64,000 nucleotides of DNA. Source: Candidatus Aalborgicola danicus (lineage in GTDB: Bacteria; Pseudomonadota; Gammaproteobacteria; Burkholderiales; Burkholderiaceae_C). The stretch covers positions 186,001 through 250,000 of the forward strand of contig JADJBC010000044.1 in assembly GCA_016703945.1 (NCBI GenBank). The letters are read 5' to 3'. The notes below the pieces were generated by a model. The model ran no database searches. It had not been told where the DNA came from and was given only the letters and a program-made list of their open reading frames with translations. Made by a program: the position numbers and the translations under genes. Positions 28,594 through 37,298 of this stretch are shown here, one piece after another; within the stretch, counting starts at the first letter, position 1, and the number at the start of each line of letters is the position of its first letter.

Positions 28594-29104
28594 CATGAAT
28601 GGCGGTTGACATGCGCTGCGCTGGCGTGCCACTGATCGGTACGACTGGCACGCCCAGAGCCGCGAATTCACGTTCAATCAGGCCATGGACATGCGCCCTT
28701 TGCCGATTGCCGTCGCGCTGCAATCCATCCGCCACCCAGGGAATGTCGGGTGCCAAGTGCAGCGTGAGCGCGTAGCGGGTGTGCAGGGCGCGGGCCTGCG
28801 GGTACAGGCTTTGATCCCCAAACACACAGTCGCTGTAGATGGCCGTCAGCAGGGGGGCGGTGTCGCAGAACACGAAGGCCTGGTGCTGCTGCTCTGCGCG
28901 GGCCAGCGCTTCATTCTCCTGGTGCCATTGCATTGCGAGAATATGCGCTTGCTCAATTTGCCGCGGCGTGCGTCCGTGCTGGTCACAAAACGTTCGCAGG
29001 TACTCGCTCACCCACAAACCGCCCAACTGGATGGACAGCGCCTGTGCCAACGTGGTTTTGCCCGTGCACTCTGCGCCCATCAGGCATATGAGGAGGGGTT
29101 CCAC
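28562..29104 (-). CDS. NadR-like P-loop ATPase/kinase in a TPP-riboswitch operon
   Basis: This 180-residue P-loop protein resembles the kinase domain of NadR (nicotinamide riboside kinase). Walker A is GAECTGKTT near residue 11, followed by VSEYLRTFCDQHGR near 33 and a Walker B-like FVFCDTAPL near 76. The C-terminal part has the lid-like HLAPDIPWVADGLQRDGNRQR. It begins with GTG 29104, 17 bp after the TonB receptor stop, so it is probably cotranscribed with the receptor under the TPP riboswitch. The context suggests phosphorylation of thiamine or a thiamine precursor, rather than nicotinamide riboside; this is inference. Its 3' end overlaps the convergent apbE by 32 bp. Confidence 0.7.
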   Translation of the reverse strand: MEPLLICLMGAECTGKTTLAQALSIQLGGLWVSEYLRTFCDQHGRTPRQIEQAHILAMQWHQENEALARAEQQHQAFVFCDTAPLLTAIYSDCVFGDQSLYPQARALHTRYALTLHLAPDIPWVADGLQRDGNRQRAHVHGLIEREFAALGVPVVPISGTPAQRMSTAIHAMRSLADSPQ

Positions 29105-29121
29105 TTCCTGTTTAGCTTGGG

Positions 29122-31287
29122 TCAGAATTCAACCGTTACCCGGGCCCGCACGGTGCGCGGTGTGGACGGGAACAAATAGGTTCCCCCCCAATATTGTGTG
29201 GGTGCTTCGCGCCAGTAGCTGCGGTCAGTCAGGTTCTCCACATGCAGGCTCCACTGTGTGAGCTTGCCGATAAGTCGGTTCTGGTAGCGCACACCCGCGT
29301 CCAGTTGCCAGGCCGCAGGCAGGCTGACCGCGCCATCGGCGGTCACCGTTTTTCCACTCTCAGAGGTCAGCAGACCGCTGATCGAAAAACCGGGCAGGGC
29401 AGCCAACTTGTAGTCGGCAAACAGCGAGGCCTTGGTCTTGGGTACGTTGGTGACCGATTGGTCGACCAGTGCCGGGTCAATTGCCGATATGTACTTGGCG
29501 TCGATCAGTGTCAGGCTGGCTTGCAGCGACAACTGGCTGTCGACCTGGCCCACAGCGGCCACTTCCAGACCACGGTGCCGTGCTGTTTTGCCACCCGCCA
29601 CGCGAAGGGGGATGCCACTAGCCGTGGCCTGGTCGTCGGAATAGGGTTTGCTGATGTTGAAGGCCGCAGCCGACACCAGTAAGCGTGTGTGGGCTTGCCA
29701 CTTGATACCCAGTTCGGTTTGTTCGCTTTTGAGTGCCGGCAGCACCTGGCCGGCGTTGACGAACCGGGTGGGGCGGTTGGGCACCACTTCCAGTTCCGCA
29801 CCTTCGCCCCAGGATGCATACAACATCGTGCTGGCCAGCGGCGACCACGACAGCCCAGCCCAGGGGGTGGTGACGGTCTGCTCCAACGCAATGGCGCGCG
29901 ATCCATCGCTGCGTTCACTGCTGCGGTTCAGCTGTGATGTGCGAAAACCCACAAAACTCTTGACGCTGCTGCTGATGTCGCTGACCAGCGAGGCATAGGC
30001 GTCCACCGCACGTTCGCGGCTATTGGTGTTGAGGTCGCCGGCAACACCATCGCCGGGCAGAACAATGGGTTTGTCAATGTTGGTTGTGCCCACGTAGTTG
30101 TAGGCCTGCTTGGGGTTCAGATCGGTGCGGTTGTTACGCCCGCTCAGGCCCAGGCTCAGTTGATGCTGCATGCCCAGCAATGGCAGCCTGCCGGTCAGCT
30201 TGGCGTCCCAGGCCCAGGTGGCGCGTTCTTCGTTCTCGCTGCGGTAGTCGTACACGTCCACATCGCCGTTGCCACACAGGCCCGGGTAGACGTAGAAGTT
30301 GCAACCGTCGGGAAAGGCCAAACGGTCTTGAATCACGGTGCGCTGGGTGCTCAGGCCCAGCCGCGTGTACCAAAAGGCATTGATCTGATGGTCCATAGCC
30401 AATTGGGCATTGGTGCTGGTCGCTTCAAACGGCTGAGACCAGCTCTGGTTGTTGAGGTTCAGGCGCGCATAGTTGCTGGCGGGAAGTGTTTCGCCAAAGC
30501 CATCACCGTTGGTATCCAGCAGGCCCAGGCCAGGCACGGAGGGTTGTTTCTTGTGGTGGTATTCCAGATCGGCAGACAGTCTGGTACTGGGCGCCAGTGC
30601 CGTGGCCATCGCCACACTGGCGAACTCCCGTTTGCCATCCGCACGGTCAAACACGGTGTGTATGTCTTCGGCGGCCAGGTTGACCCGGATGCCCAAGTCA
30701 CCCCAGACGGTGTTACTGTCCAGGTGGACCTTGCTGCCGCCATTGCCGTCGGCACCCAGGCTGGCGGTGGTGAAGGCATCACGCTGGGGCGTCTTGGTCA
30801 CAAAATTTACCAGGCCACCCGGTGCTGAGACACCCGACTGCAGACCGGCCACGCCCTTCAACACTTCAATGCGTTCCTTGTTTTCCATCGCAATCGGGGC
30901 GACGTTGGAGACCGGTAGCCCGTTGCGCAGGTAGTTGTTGCTCTGGTCCAGCAGAAAGCCCCGCACTGACAGGCTTTCAATGTAGCCAGTGGTGTTGTAG
31001 CTGTCGGCCAATGAAGCGTCGAGCTTGATGGCCTGCGACAGGCTGCCAGATGCAGTGGCCGCCAGCAGATCGGCGCCCAGCACGGTCACGCTTTGCGGCG
31101 TCTTGGCCAGGGTCTGGCCCAGACCACCGACGTCGGCTCGGTCAACATCCAGCACGGGCGCAGCCTTACTGCTGACGGTCACGCCCGGCAAAGTGGAGGG
31201 TGTTGTTTGCGCCCACGCAGGCGCGGCAAACAGCAAAGCCAGAGCGGATGCACTGGGGGAAAATTTCAATTTCAGACGGGTTGCCAT
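29122..31287 (-). CDS. TonB-dependent receptor controlled by a TPP riboswitch
   Basis: This 721-residue outer-membrane receptor has a signal peptide (to about WAQ at 27), a plug domain with TPQSVTVLGADLL near 70, IESLSVRGFLLDQSNNYLRN near 107 and RIEVLKGVAGLQSGVSAPGG near 145, and a barrel ending in Phe (ARVTVEF). By domain alone it would be called a siderophore receptor. However, 82 nt upstream of its ATG (31287; AAGGA six bases before) lies a well-formed TPP riboswitch, so the ligand is more likely thiamine or a thiamine precursor. TonB receptors under THI elements are known from comparative genomics. A NadR-like kinase gene follows 17 bp downstream. Confidence 0.87.
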   Translation of the reverse strand: MATRLKLKFSPSASALALLFAAPAWAQTTPSTLPGVTVSSKAAPVLDVDRADVGGLGQTLAKTPQSVTVLGADLLAATASGSLSQAIKLDASLADSYNTTGYIESLSVRGFLLDQSNNYLRNGLPVSNVAPIAMENKERIEVLKGVAGLQSGVSAPGGLVNFVTKTPQRDAFTTASLGADGNGGSKVHLDSNTVWGDLGIRVNLAAEDIHTVFDRADGKREFASVAMATALAPSTRLSADLEYHHKKQPSVPGLGLLDTNGDGFGETLPASNYARLNLNNQSWSQPFEATSTNAQLAMDHQINAFWYTRLGLSTQRTVIQDRLAFPDGCNFYVYPGLCGNGDVDVYDYRSENEERATWAWDAKLTGRLPLLGMQHQLSLGLSGRNNRTDLNPKQAYNYVGTTNIDKPIVLPGDGVAGDLNTNSRERAVDAYASLVSDISSSVKSFVGFRTSQLNRSSERSDGSRAIALEQTVTTPWAGLSWSPLASTMLYASWGEGAELEVVPNRPTRFVNAGQVLPALKSEQTELGIKWQAHTRLLVSAAAFNISKPYSDDQATASGIPLRVAGGKTARHRGLEVAAVGQVDSQLSLQASLTLIDAKYISAIDPALVDQSVTNVPKTKASLFADYKLAALPGFSISGLLTSESGKTVTADGAVSLPAAWQLDAGVRYQNRLIGKLTQWSLHVENLTDRSYWREAPTQYWGGTYLFPSTPRTVRARVTVEF

Positions 31288-31369
31288 CGAGTGTCCTTGT
31301 AGTCGACGGCAGGGGAGTGCAGAAACACCACCGCGCGCCCACGCAGGGGGCCGCAGCATTTCCATCACG

Positions 31370-31451
31370 CTTCCCTGCGCAAGTATTACCTTGATCAAGT
31401 TCCAGGGTGTTATCTCAGCCGATCGCCTTACGACAACCAGCACCCCTAGCG
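31370..31451 (-). promoter_or_regulatory. TPP riboswitch (THI element)
   Basis: Read on the minus strand: CTAGGGGTGC, then GGCTGAGATAACACCC, then ACTTGATCAAGGTAATACT and GCGCAGGGAAG. These are the three conserved blocks of the THI box in order (GGGGTGC; CTGAGA...ACCC; TGATC...GTAATACC-like...GCGNAGGGAAG). It lies 82 nt upstream of the TonB receptor start. By family knowledge it lowers expression when TPP is abundant. Confidence 0.93.
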
Positions 31452-31534
31452 TTTACAGAGCGGCAGACTGCCGTTCTGGTGCACTTATTGTAGTCACGAG
31501 TGGTTTTCCGCAGCATGGCGCAAGGAGTGCGGTG

Positions 31535-32068
31535 CTACGTGCGGTCTATCTTCCACTCCAATGCCACCGATGTGGTTGTCTTGACCACGCCATCAAAATT
31601 GCCCATTTCATCCAGCAGCGTGTTCATGCGCAGTGCGGATTCGGCACGCAACAGAACCACGTAGTCAAACTCCCCGCTGACGGCGCACAGTTGGCGCACC
31701 TCGGGCATGCGGGAGAGTTGTCGCACCACGTCACGACCGGCCTTGGGCTGCACTGTGATGCCAATGAATGCTTGTAAGCCCGAATCGCGCACATCATGCC
31801 CCAGGCGCACGGTGTAACCTGCAATGATGCCCTCACGTTCCAAGCGGCTCAGGCGGGCCAGCACGGTGGTGCGGGCGGTGCCCAATTGGCGGGCCAGTTC
31901 GGCGGCCGAGGAGCGGGCATTGGCTTGCAACAGCGCCAGCAGATCGCGGTCCAATTGGTCGCGCAACAGACCGCTGCTGTCTGCGGGAACGGTGGGTGCG
32001 GCTGGCGCATTTGCGGAAGTTGTTGGGTTCGGCTTGGCTGAACGGGTTGTGTTGGTGACGGGTGGCAT
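31535..32068 (-). CDS. Lrp/AsnC-family transcriptional regulator
   Basis: This 177-residue regulator has a flexible Pro/Ala/Thr-rich N-terminus (residues 1-32), then the Lrp helix-turn-helix (LDRDLLALLQANARSSAAELARQLGTARTT...RLEREGIIAGYT, about 39-85), and a RAM ligand-binding domain (VQPKAGRDVV..., SGEFDYVVLLRA, about 95-170). ATG 32068 is the first good start for the domain; the frame is open far upstream but antisense to other genes. It diverges from the saccharopine-dehydrogenase-family gene, with 141 bp between. Lrp proteins often sense an amino acid and control the adjacent catabolic genes, so lysine or an intermediate is the likely signal here. A GTCGAAAC direct repeat in the intergenic region is a candidate operator. 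Confidence 0.85.
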   Translation of the reverse strand: MPPVTNTTRSAKPNPTTSANAPAAPTVPADSSGLLRDQLDRDLLALLQANARSSAAELARQLGTARTTVLARLSRLEREGIIAGYTVRLGHDVRDSGLQAFIGITVQPKAGRDVVRQLSRMPEVRQLCAVSGEFDYVVLLRAESALRMNTLLDEMGNFDGVVKTTTSVALEWKIDRT

Positions 32069-32083
32069 GTCGGTTTGGTATTG

Positions 32084-32110
32084 CGTTTCGTCGAAACTAT
32101 ATGTCGAAAC
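32084..32110. promoter_or_regulatory. Candidate Lrp operator
   Basis: GTTTCGTCGAAAC (32084-32096, nearly palindromic) followed by a second GTCGAAAC at 32103-32110. The two GTCGAAAC copies start 14 bp apart in the Lrp/dehydrogenase divergent gap. The site is proposed from symmetry and position only. Confidence 0.35.
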
Positions 32111-32209
32111 GTCGTGCAAGACGCACTTTGTGTCAGATTGTTTGGTTATTCTGACTAAACCCGCACCTAGACTTCTGTCATTCAAGCCAATTACTAACAG
32201 GAGATTTTT

Positions 32210-33304
32210 ATGCGTGTTGTTCTGATGGGTGCGGGCCACATTGGCCAAACGATTGCAGCCTTGTTGTCGGCCACCGGTGACTACCAGGTCAAAGTGGTGG
32301 ACCGCAGTGCCGAGGCGCTGCGCAAGCTCTCCCATTTGCCGCTGGAAACCGCGCTGATCGATACGTCCGATGCCGAAGCCCTGCGTACCGCGTTGGTGGG
32401 TTATGACGCCGTGGTCAATGCCTTGCCCTACCACCTGGCCACCATGGCGGCCACCCAGGCGCTCAACGCAGGTTGCCACTATTTCGACCTGACCGAAGAC
32501 GTGGCCGCCACCCGCGAGATCATGCGCCTGGCCGAAGGCGCCAAGACCGCCTTCATGCCCCAGTGTGGCCTGGCGCCCGGCTTTATCGGCATCGTGGCCC
32601 ACCACCTGAGCAAGAAGTTCACCAAGCTGCATGAAGTCAAAATGCGCGTCGGCGCCTTGCCGGCCTTCCCCACCAACTCCCTCAAATACAACTTGACCTG
32701 GAGTGTGGACGGCCTGATCAACGAATACTGCCACCCCTGCGAAGCCATTCGCGACGGCCAAATCATCGAGGTGCTGCCGCTCGAAGGCATGGAACACTTC
32801 TCGCTGGACGGCACCGAATACGAAGCCTTCAACACCTCGGGCGGCCTGGGCACCTTGTGTGAAACGCTCAAGGGCAAGGTCGACACGCTGGACTACAAAA
32901 CCGTGCGTTACCCCGGTCATTGCGACATTATGAAAATGCTGCTGCAAGAGTTGGGTATGAAGTCGGACCAAGAGACGTTGAAAGACATACTGCGCCGCTC
33001 CATCCCGCTGACGATGCAAGACGTGGTGCTGGTTTTTGTCACCGTCAGTGGCGAGCGCGATGGCCAGTTTGTGCAAGAAGTGTTTGCCCGCAAGATTTTT
33101 GCGGACCGCAATGAACAAGCGCCCTTGAGCGCCATCCAGATCACCACCGCAGCCGGTATCTGCGCGGCGGTGGATTTGTTCCGCGAAGGCAAGTTGCCCC
33201 AGTCTGGCTTCATCCGCCAGGAACAGGTAGAGTTGCCCGCTTTCCTGGCCAACCGCTTTGGCAGTGCCTACCAGCAGTCGCGCCAAGTCGAGTCCATCGG
33301 CTAA
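32210..33304 (+). CDS. Saccharopine dehydrogenase-family enzyme, possibly lysine 6-dehydrogenase
   Basis: This 364-residue NAD(P)-dependent enzyme has a Rossmann motif GAGHIG at residues 7-12, VVNALPYHLA near 68, the substrate-binding DLTEDV near 97 and QCGLAPGFIGIVAHHL near 122, the signature of saccharopine dehydrogenase-like proteins. The length fits stand-alone lysine 6-dehydrogenases, which oxidise L-lysine to piperideine-6-carboxylate, as well as short saccharopine dehydrogenases. The next gene encodes an ALDH7 enzyme that would oxidise that product (aminoadipate semialdehyde) to aminoadipate. Start ATG 32210 has AGGAG nine bases upstream. The divergent Lrp gene supports amino-acid-responsive control. 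The exact substrate (lysine or saccharopine) is undecided. Confidence 0.8.
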   Translation: MRVVLMGAGHIGQTIAALLSATGDYQVKVVDRSAEALRKLSHLPLETALIDTSDAEALRTALVGYDAVVNALPYHLATMAATQALNAGCHYFDLTEDVAATREIMRLAEGAKTAFMPQCGLAPGFIGIVAHHLSKKFTKLHEVKMRVGALPAFPTNSLKYNLTWSVDGLINEYCHPCEAIRDGQIIEVLPLEGMEHFSLDGTEYEAFNTSGGLGTLCETLKGKVDTLDYKTVRYPGHCDIMKMLLQELGMKSDQETLKDILRRSIPLTMQDVVLVFVTVSGERDGQFVQEVFARKIFADRNEQAPLSAIQITTAAGICAAVDLFREGKLPQSGFIRQEQVELPAFLANRFGSAYQQSRQVESIG

Positions 33305-33352
33305 ATTGCCATTCTTCTTGTGTCAGTCTTTCCAGTTGTTTGCGGAGCTTCC

Positions 33353-34873
33353 ATGCCAGTTCATACCGACACCGTTCACGTTCTTCTCTCCACCCTGGGT
33401 GTGCCGGCTTCGGCTTACCAGGGCGGGGCTTTGCCGTCACGTTCGCCCATCGATGGGACCGCCCTGGGCCAAGTGCACGAAACGCCCTTGAGCGAAGTGG
33501 CTGCAGTGATTGCACGCGCCCATGCGGCGCACCAAAGCTGGCGCGTGTTGCCCGCACCCCAGCGCGGCGAACTGGTGCGTTTGCTCGGTGAAGAATTGCG
33601 CGAGCACAAGCAGGCCCTGGGCACGCTGGTGTCGCTGGAGGCGGGCAAGGTTTTGTCCGAAGGCCTGGGTGAAGTGCAAGAAATGATCGACATCTGTGAC
33701 TTCGCGGTCGGCCTGTCGCGCCAGTTGTACGGCCTGACGATTGCATCCGAGCGCCCCGGCCACCGAATGATGGAAACTTGGCATCCGCTGGGTGTGGTCG
33801 GTGTTATTACCGCGTTCAACTTTCCCGTTGCGGTGTGGGCCTGGAACGCGGCCTTGGCCCTAGTCTGTGGTGACACGGTGGTGTGGAAGCCGTCTGAGAA
33901 GACTCCGCTGTGTGCCTTGGCCGTGCAGGCGGTGTTTGACCGCGCCTGCCAACGCTTTGGTGCTGAGCGCACTGCCAATTTGTCGCAACTGGTGATGGGC
34001 CGCGCCGACGTGGGCCAAGCCCTGGTGGACCACCCACAAGTGGCACTGCTGTCGGCAACCGGCAGCACCCGCATGGGCCAAGCCGTTGGCCCGCGCGTGG
34101 CGGCACGCTTTGGCCGCAGCCTGCTGGAGCTGGGTGGCAACAACGCCATCATCGTGGCGCCCTCGGCCGATCTGGACATGGCGGTGCGCGCCGTGGCCTT
34201 TGCCGCTGCTGGCACGGCCGGGCAGCGCTGCACCACCGCGCGCCGCCTGATCGTCCACAGCTCCATCCACGCCGATCTGGTGTCCCGCCTGACCCGCGCC
34301 TTTGCCAGCTTCACCATCGGCTCGCCTTTGGAAGAAGGCACGCTGGTCGGCCCGCTGATCGACAGCGCGGCGTTTGACGCCATGCAGTCCGCATTAGAGC
34401 AAGCCAAGGCGCAAGGCGGTGTGGTGGCTGGTGGTGAACGCGTATTGCAGGACCGCTATCCCGACGCCTTTTACGTGCGCCCGGCACTGGTGCAAATGCC
34501 TGCCCAAACCGAGGTGGTGCGCCACGAGACCTTTGTGCCCATCCTGTATGTGATGCAGTACAACGATCTGTCGGAAGCCATTGCCCTGAACAACGACGTG
34601 CCGCAGGGTTTGTCGTCCTCCATCTTCACCACCGATGTGCGCGAGGCCGAGCAGTTCATGTCGGCGGCGGGTTCGGACTGCGGCATTGCCAACGTCAACA
34701 TCGGAACCTCGGGCGCGGAGATTGGTGGAGCATTTGGTGGGGAGAAGCAGACCGGTGGTGGGCGCGAATCCGGGTCCGATGCCTGGAAGGCCTATATGCG
34801 TCGGGCGACCAATACGGTTAACTATTCGCGGGAACTGCCGCTGGCGCAGGGCGTGCGGTTTGATCTGAGCTAA
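33353..34873 (+). CDS. ALDH7-family dehydrogenase, probable piperideine-6-carboxylate/aminoadipate semialdehyde dehydrogenase
   Basis: This 506-residue aldehyde dehydrogenase belongs to the antiquitin (ALDH7) branch. NAD-binding segments are ITAFNFPVAVWAWNAALALVCG near residue 140 and TGSTRMGQ near 233. The catalytic Glu lies in LLELGGNNAII near 258 and the catalytic Cys in GTAGQRCTTARR near 293. NIGTSGAEIGGAFGGEKQTGGGRESGSDAWK near 450 is typical of the branch. ALDH7 enzymes oxidise alpha-aminoadipate semialdehyde (in equilibrium with piperideine-6-carboxylate) in lysine breakdown. It follows the saccharopine dehydrogenase-family gene by 48 bp, with a GGAG site six bases before ATG 33353. 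Together the two genes form a short lysine catabolic operon. Confidence 0.88.
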   Translation: MPVHTDTVHVLLSTLGVPASAYQGGALPSRSPIDGTALGQVHETPLSEVAAVIARAHAAHQSWRVLPAPQRGELVRLLGEELREHKQALGTLVSLEAGKVLSEGLGEVQEMIDICDFAVGLSRQLYGLTIASERPGHRMMETWHPLGVVGVITAFNFPVAVWAWNAALALVCGDTVVWKPSEKTPLCALAVQAVFDRACQRFGAERTANLSQLVMGRADVGQALVDHPQVALLSATGSTRMGQAVGPRVAARFGRSLLELGGNNAIIVAPSADLDMAVRAVAFAAAGTAGQRCTTARRLIVHSSIHADLVSRLTRAFASFTIGSPLEEGTLVGPLIDSAAFDAMQSALEQAKAQGGVVAGGERVLQDRYPDAFYVRPALVQMPAQTEVVRHETFVPILYVMQYNDLSEAIALNNDVPQGLSSSIFTTDVREAEQFMSAAGSDCGIANVNIGTSGAEIGGAFGGEKQTGGGRESGSDAWKAYMRRATNTVNYSRELPLAQGVRFDLS

Positions 34874-34942
34874 AGTGCCAGTGACGGCATTGACGGTCGC
34901 GAACCGTCAATCTGCTCCCCGGACCAGTTATCTAAGCTAAAT

Positions 34943-34995
34943 AGGCCTTTAGCCCCCGTGTTTATTGCGTAAGCAGCTATTGTTTATATAGCAAA
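34943..34995 (+). repeat. Dispersed repeat R1, copy 7
   Basis: AGGCCTTTAGCCCCCGTG, TTTATTGCGTAAGCA, GCTATTGTTTATATAGCAAA. A clear full-length copy in which GCTAT and ATAGC can pair as a small hairpin at the 3' end. Confidence 0.85.
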
Positions 34996-35017
34996 TCCAC
35001 GTATTTCCAGCGGGAAA

Positions 35018-35048
35018 GCCCAACCTCGGGGTTTCCCCGGGGTTGGGC
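35018..35048 (+). terminator. Strong GC hairpin after the lysine-catabolism operon
   Basis: GCCCAACCTCGGGG (35018-35031), loop TTT, CCCCGGGGTTGGGC (35035-35048): a 14-bp stem with one mismatch, but no T-run. It lies between the ALDH gene and the peptidase gene, so it may end the first transcript or fold in the leader of the second. Confidence 0.5.
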
Positions 35049-35103
35049 GCCAACACCTTTGTGGCCCGTTATGCTGGCGGCCTTGCCAATTTAAAAGGTG
35101 CTT

Positions 35104-37293
35104 ATGTTCAGGTTCAGATCCAATGCCCCTGTCACTGCGCTGGGCGCATGGCTGCTATCCGCAGCCAGCGTGTGCTCCGCAGCCAACGTGCCGACCCCAT
35201 CGGTCGCACCTGTCAGAGAAGTCAGCGAAACCATGCATGGAGTGGTGGTCAAGGACCCCTACCGCTATCTGGAGCAGGTCCGCACGCCCGAGGTGCAGGC
35301 CTGGTATCAGGCCCAGGGCGACTACACCCGCGCCACGCTGGACCAGATCGCCATGCGTGATGGCCTGGAGCGCCGCATCACCGATTTGACTTCGGCCAGT
35401 GGCGATGCCATCGGGAGCATCTCTCGCATGCCGGGCGACAAGATTTTGTACCTGAAACGCCCCAAGGGCGAACGCCAGTTCAAGCTGGCGATGCGCATCG
35501 GTCTGCAAGGCGCCGAGCGCATTCTGGTGGACCCCGAATTGGATGCCAAACGTACTGGCGTGCCCCATGCTATCAATTACTTTCGGCCCTCATGGGACGG
35601 TAAATACGTGGCTTACGGTCTGTCGGCCGGGGGCTCGGAAAATGCATCTTTGCACATTCTGGACGTGGCCAGCGCTACCGATCTTGGGCAAACCTTTCCC
35701 CGTGTGCAACAGTCGCAGGTGAACTGGACGCCCGACAGCCGCTCGTTGACCTTCAACCAGCTCAAGGCTCCCACACCGGGCGAATCCGACACCGAAAAAT
35801 ACATGGACAGCAGGGTGATGTGGCACACCGTGGGCAACGAACCCCAGAAAGCCCAGGCGGTATTCGGCCCCACCGTGACACCCCAGCTTGGCTTGGCACG
35901 GCTGGATGTGGCCTCGATCACGTTCACACCCGACAGTCCGTGGATGATCGCCCGCACGACGGATACCACCCTGCCGGAAGGACTGTTGTTCGTGGCTCCG
36001 TTCGCCGATCTGGGCAAATCCAATATTCGCTGGACCAGGATTTCGGGTTACGAGGACAAGATCACCGAAATTGAGTTGCATGGCAACGACCTGTATTTCA
36101 TGACGCATGCCAATGCGCCACGCAAACACATCCTGAAACTCGATCTGCGCAGTCCCCAACTCCAGCGGGCTGTGGAGGTGGTCCCGTCACCCGTGGACGG
36201 GGTTTTACAAAGCTTTTCCCTGAGTCGCAATGCGCTCGTGGTCTCCATACGCCAGGGCACGGAGATTGTGTTGCGCCGCTACACACCAGCCAAGCCCCAG
36301 GGCGAAGCCATTCCCCTGCCGTTTAATGGGGCGGCCTCTGTGGTGAATGATGCCGCCCGTGCCTACACGGATGTGATGTACACACTCAGTGGTTGGACCC
36401 AAATGCCATTGACCTATGTGTACAACGGCAAGGACTCCGTGGATTCGGGGCTGCGCGTCAACCCGGTCCTGCCGGGGCTGCCCGATATGGAGGTGCTGAA
36501 TGTGGAAGTGCCCAGCCACGATGGTGCCTTGGTTCCCATGACCCTGTTGTTCAAGAAAGGCCTCAAGCGTGATGGCCGCAACCCCACCTTGCTCAACGCC
36601 TATGGTTCCTATGGGTTCTCGATGACTGCCGGCTTTGCCCCTGCGCGCATGGCCTGGATTGAGCAGGGCGGCGTGCTCGCGTTGGCCAATGTGCGTGGCA
36701 GTGGTGTGCATGGTGACGCCTGGTACCGCGCCGGGCAAAAGGCCACCAAGGCCAACACCTGGAAAGACGGCATCGCCTGCGCCCAGTACCTGATTGCCCA
36801 GGGTTTTGCATCGCCCCAGACACTGGCGGTCATGGGCACCAGTGCCGGCGGCATATTTGTCGGGCGCAGCGTGACCAGTGCACCGCAGTTGTTTGCCGCC
36901 GCCATTTTTGATGTGGGCGTGATGGACGCCGTGCGTGCGGAAGACAGTGCCAACGGCATCACCAATATTTCCGAGTTCGGCAGTGCCGCCAATCCCAAGG
37001 AGTTTCCGGCCCTGCTGGAGATGAGCACCTACCACCAGATCATGGATGGCACGGCCTACCCCGCCATCATGCTGGTGCATGGCATGAATGACCCGCGTGT
37101 AGACGTGTGGCACAGCGGCAAAGCGGCCGCGCGCTTGCAAGCTGCCTCCAGCAGCAAAAAGCCCGTTTTGTTGCGGCTGGATATGCAGGCTGGCCATGGC
37201 ATGGGCAGCACTGCCACCCAACGCAACGCCATGTCGGCCGATATTTATGCCTTCTTGCTGTGGCAAATGGGCAAAGCCTCTTTGAAGGAATAG
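35104..37293 (+). CDS. Exported prolyl oligopeptidase-family serine peptidase (S9)
   Basis: This 729-residue enzyme has a signal peptide (ending near CSAAN), an N-terminal beta-propeller (residues about 40-440, starting with VVVKDPYRYLEQ, the S9A hallmark) and a C-terminal alpha/beta-hydrolase domain. The catalytic triad can be placed: Ser580 in GTSAGG (the family more often has GGSNGG), Asp663 in NDPRV and His698 in AGHGMG. S9A enzymes cleave short peptides after proline. ATG 35104 is preferred to a GTG two codons earlier, with AAAAGGTG just upstream. The cyclophilin gene follows 5 bp later and an M32 carboxypeptidase comes next, giving a proline-peptide theme (peptide hydrolysis and prolyl isomerisation). 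Confidence 0.9.
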   Translation: MFRFRSNAPVTALGAWLLSAASVCSAANVPTPSVAPVREVSETMHGVVVKDPYRYLEQVRTPEVQAWYQAQGDYTRATLDQIAMRDGLERRITDLTSASGDAIGSISRMPGDKILYLKRPKGERQFKLAMRIGLQGAERILVDPELDAKRTGVPHAINYFRPSWDGKYVAYGLSAGGSENASLHILDVASATDLGQTFPRVQQSQVNWTPDSRSLTFNQLKAPTPGESDTEKYMDSRVMWHTVGNEPQKAQAVFGPTVTPQLGLARLDVASITFTPDSPWMIARTTDTTLPEGLLFVAPFADLGKSNIRWTRISGYEDKITEIELHGNDLYFMTHANAPRKHILKLDLRSPQLQRAVEVVPSPVDGVLQSFSLSRNALVVSIRQGTEIVLRRYTPAKPQGEAIPLPFNGAASVVNDAARAYTDVMYTLSGWTQMPLTYVYNGKDSVDSGLRVNPVLPGLPDMEVLNVEVPSHDGALVPMTLLFKKGLKRDGRNPTLLNAYGSYGFSMTAGFAPARMAWIEQGGVLALANVRGSGVHGDAWYRAGQKATKANTWKDGIACAQYLIAQGFASPQTLAVMGTSAGGIFVGRSVTSAPQLFAAAIFDVGVMDAVRAEDSANGITNISEFGSAANPKEFPALLEMSTYHQIMDGTAYPAIMLVHGMNDPRVDVWHSGKAAARLQAASSSKKPVLLRLDMQAGHGMGSTATQRNAMSADIYAFLLWQMGKASLKE

Positions 37294-37298
37294 TCACT

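Noticed and set aside
29122..31287. Naming the receptor a ferric siderophore receptor
   Set aside because: The domain match alone would say so, but the TPP riboswitch in its leader argues for thiamine-related uptake.
32069..33286. N-terminal extension of the Lrp frame over the dehydrogenase gene
   Set aside because: The Lrp domain begins after 32068; the extension is antisense to a well-supported gene and non-protein-like.
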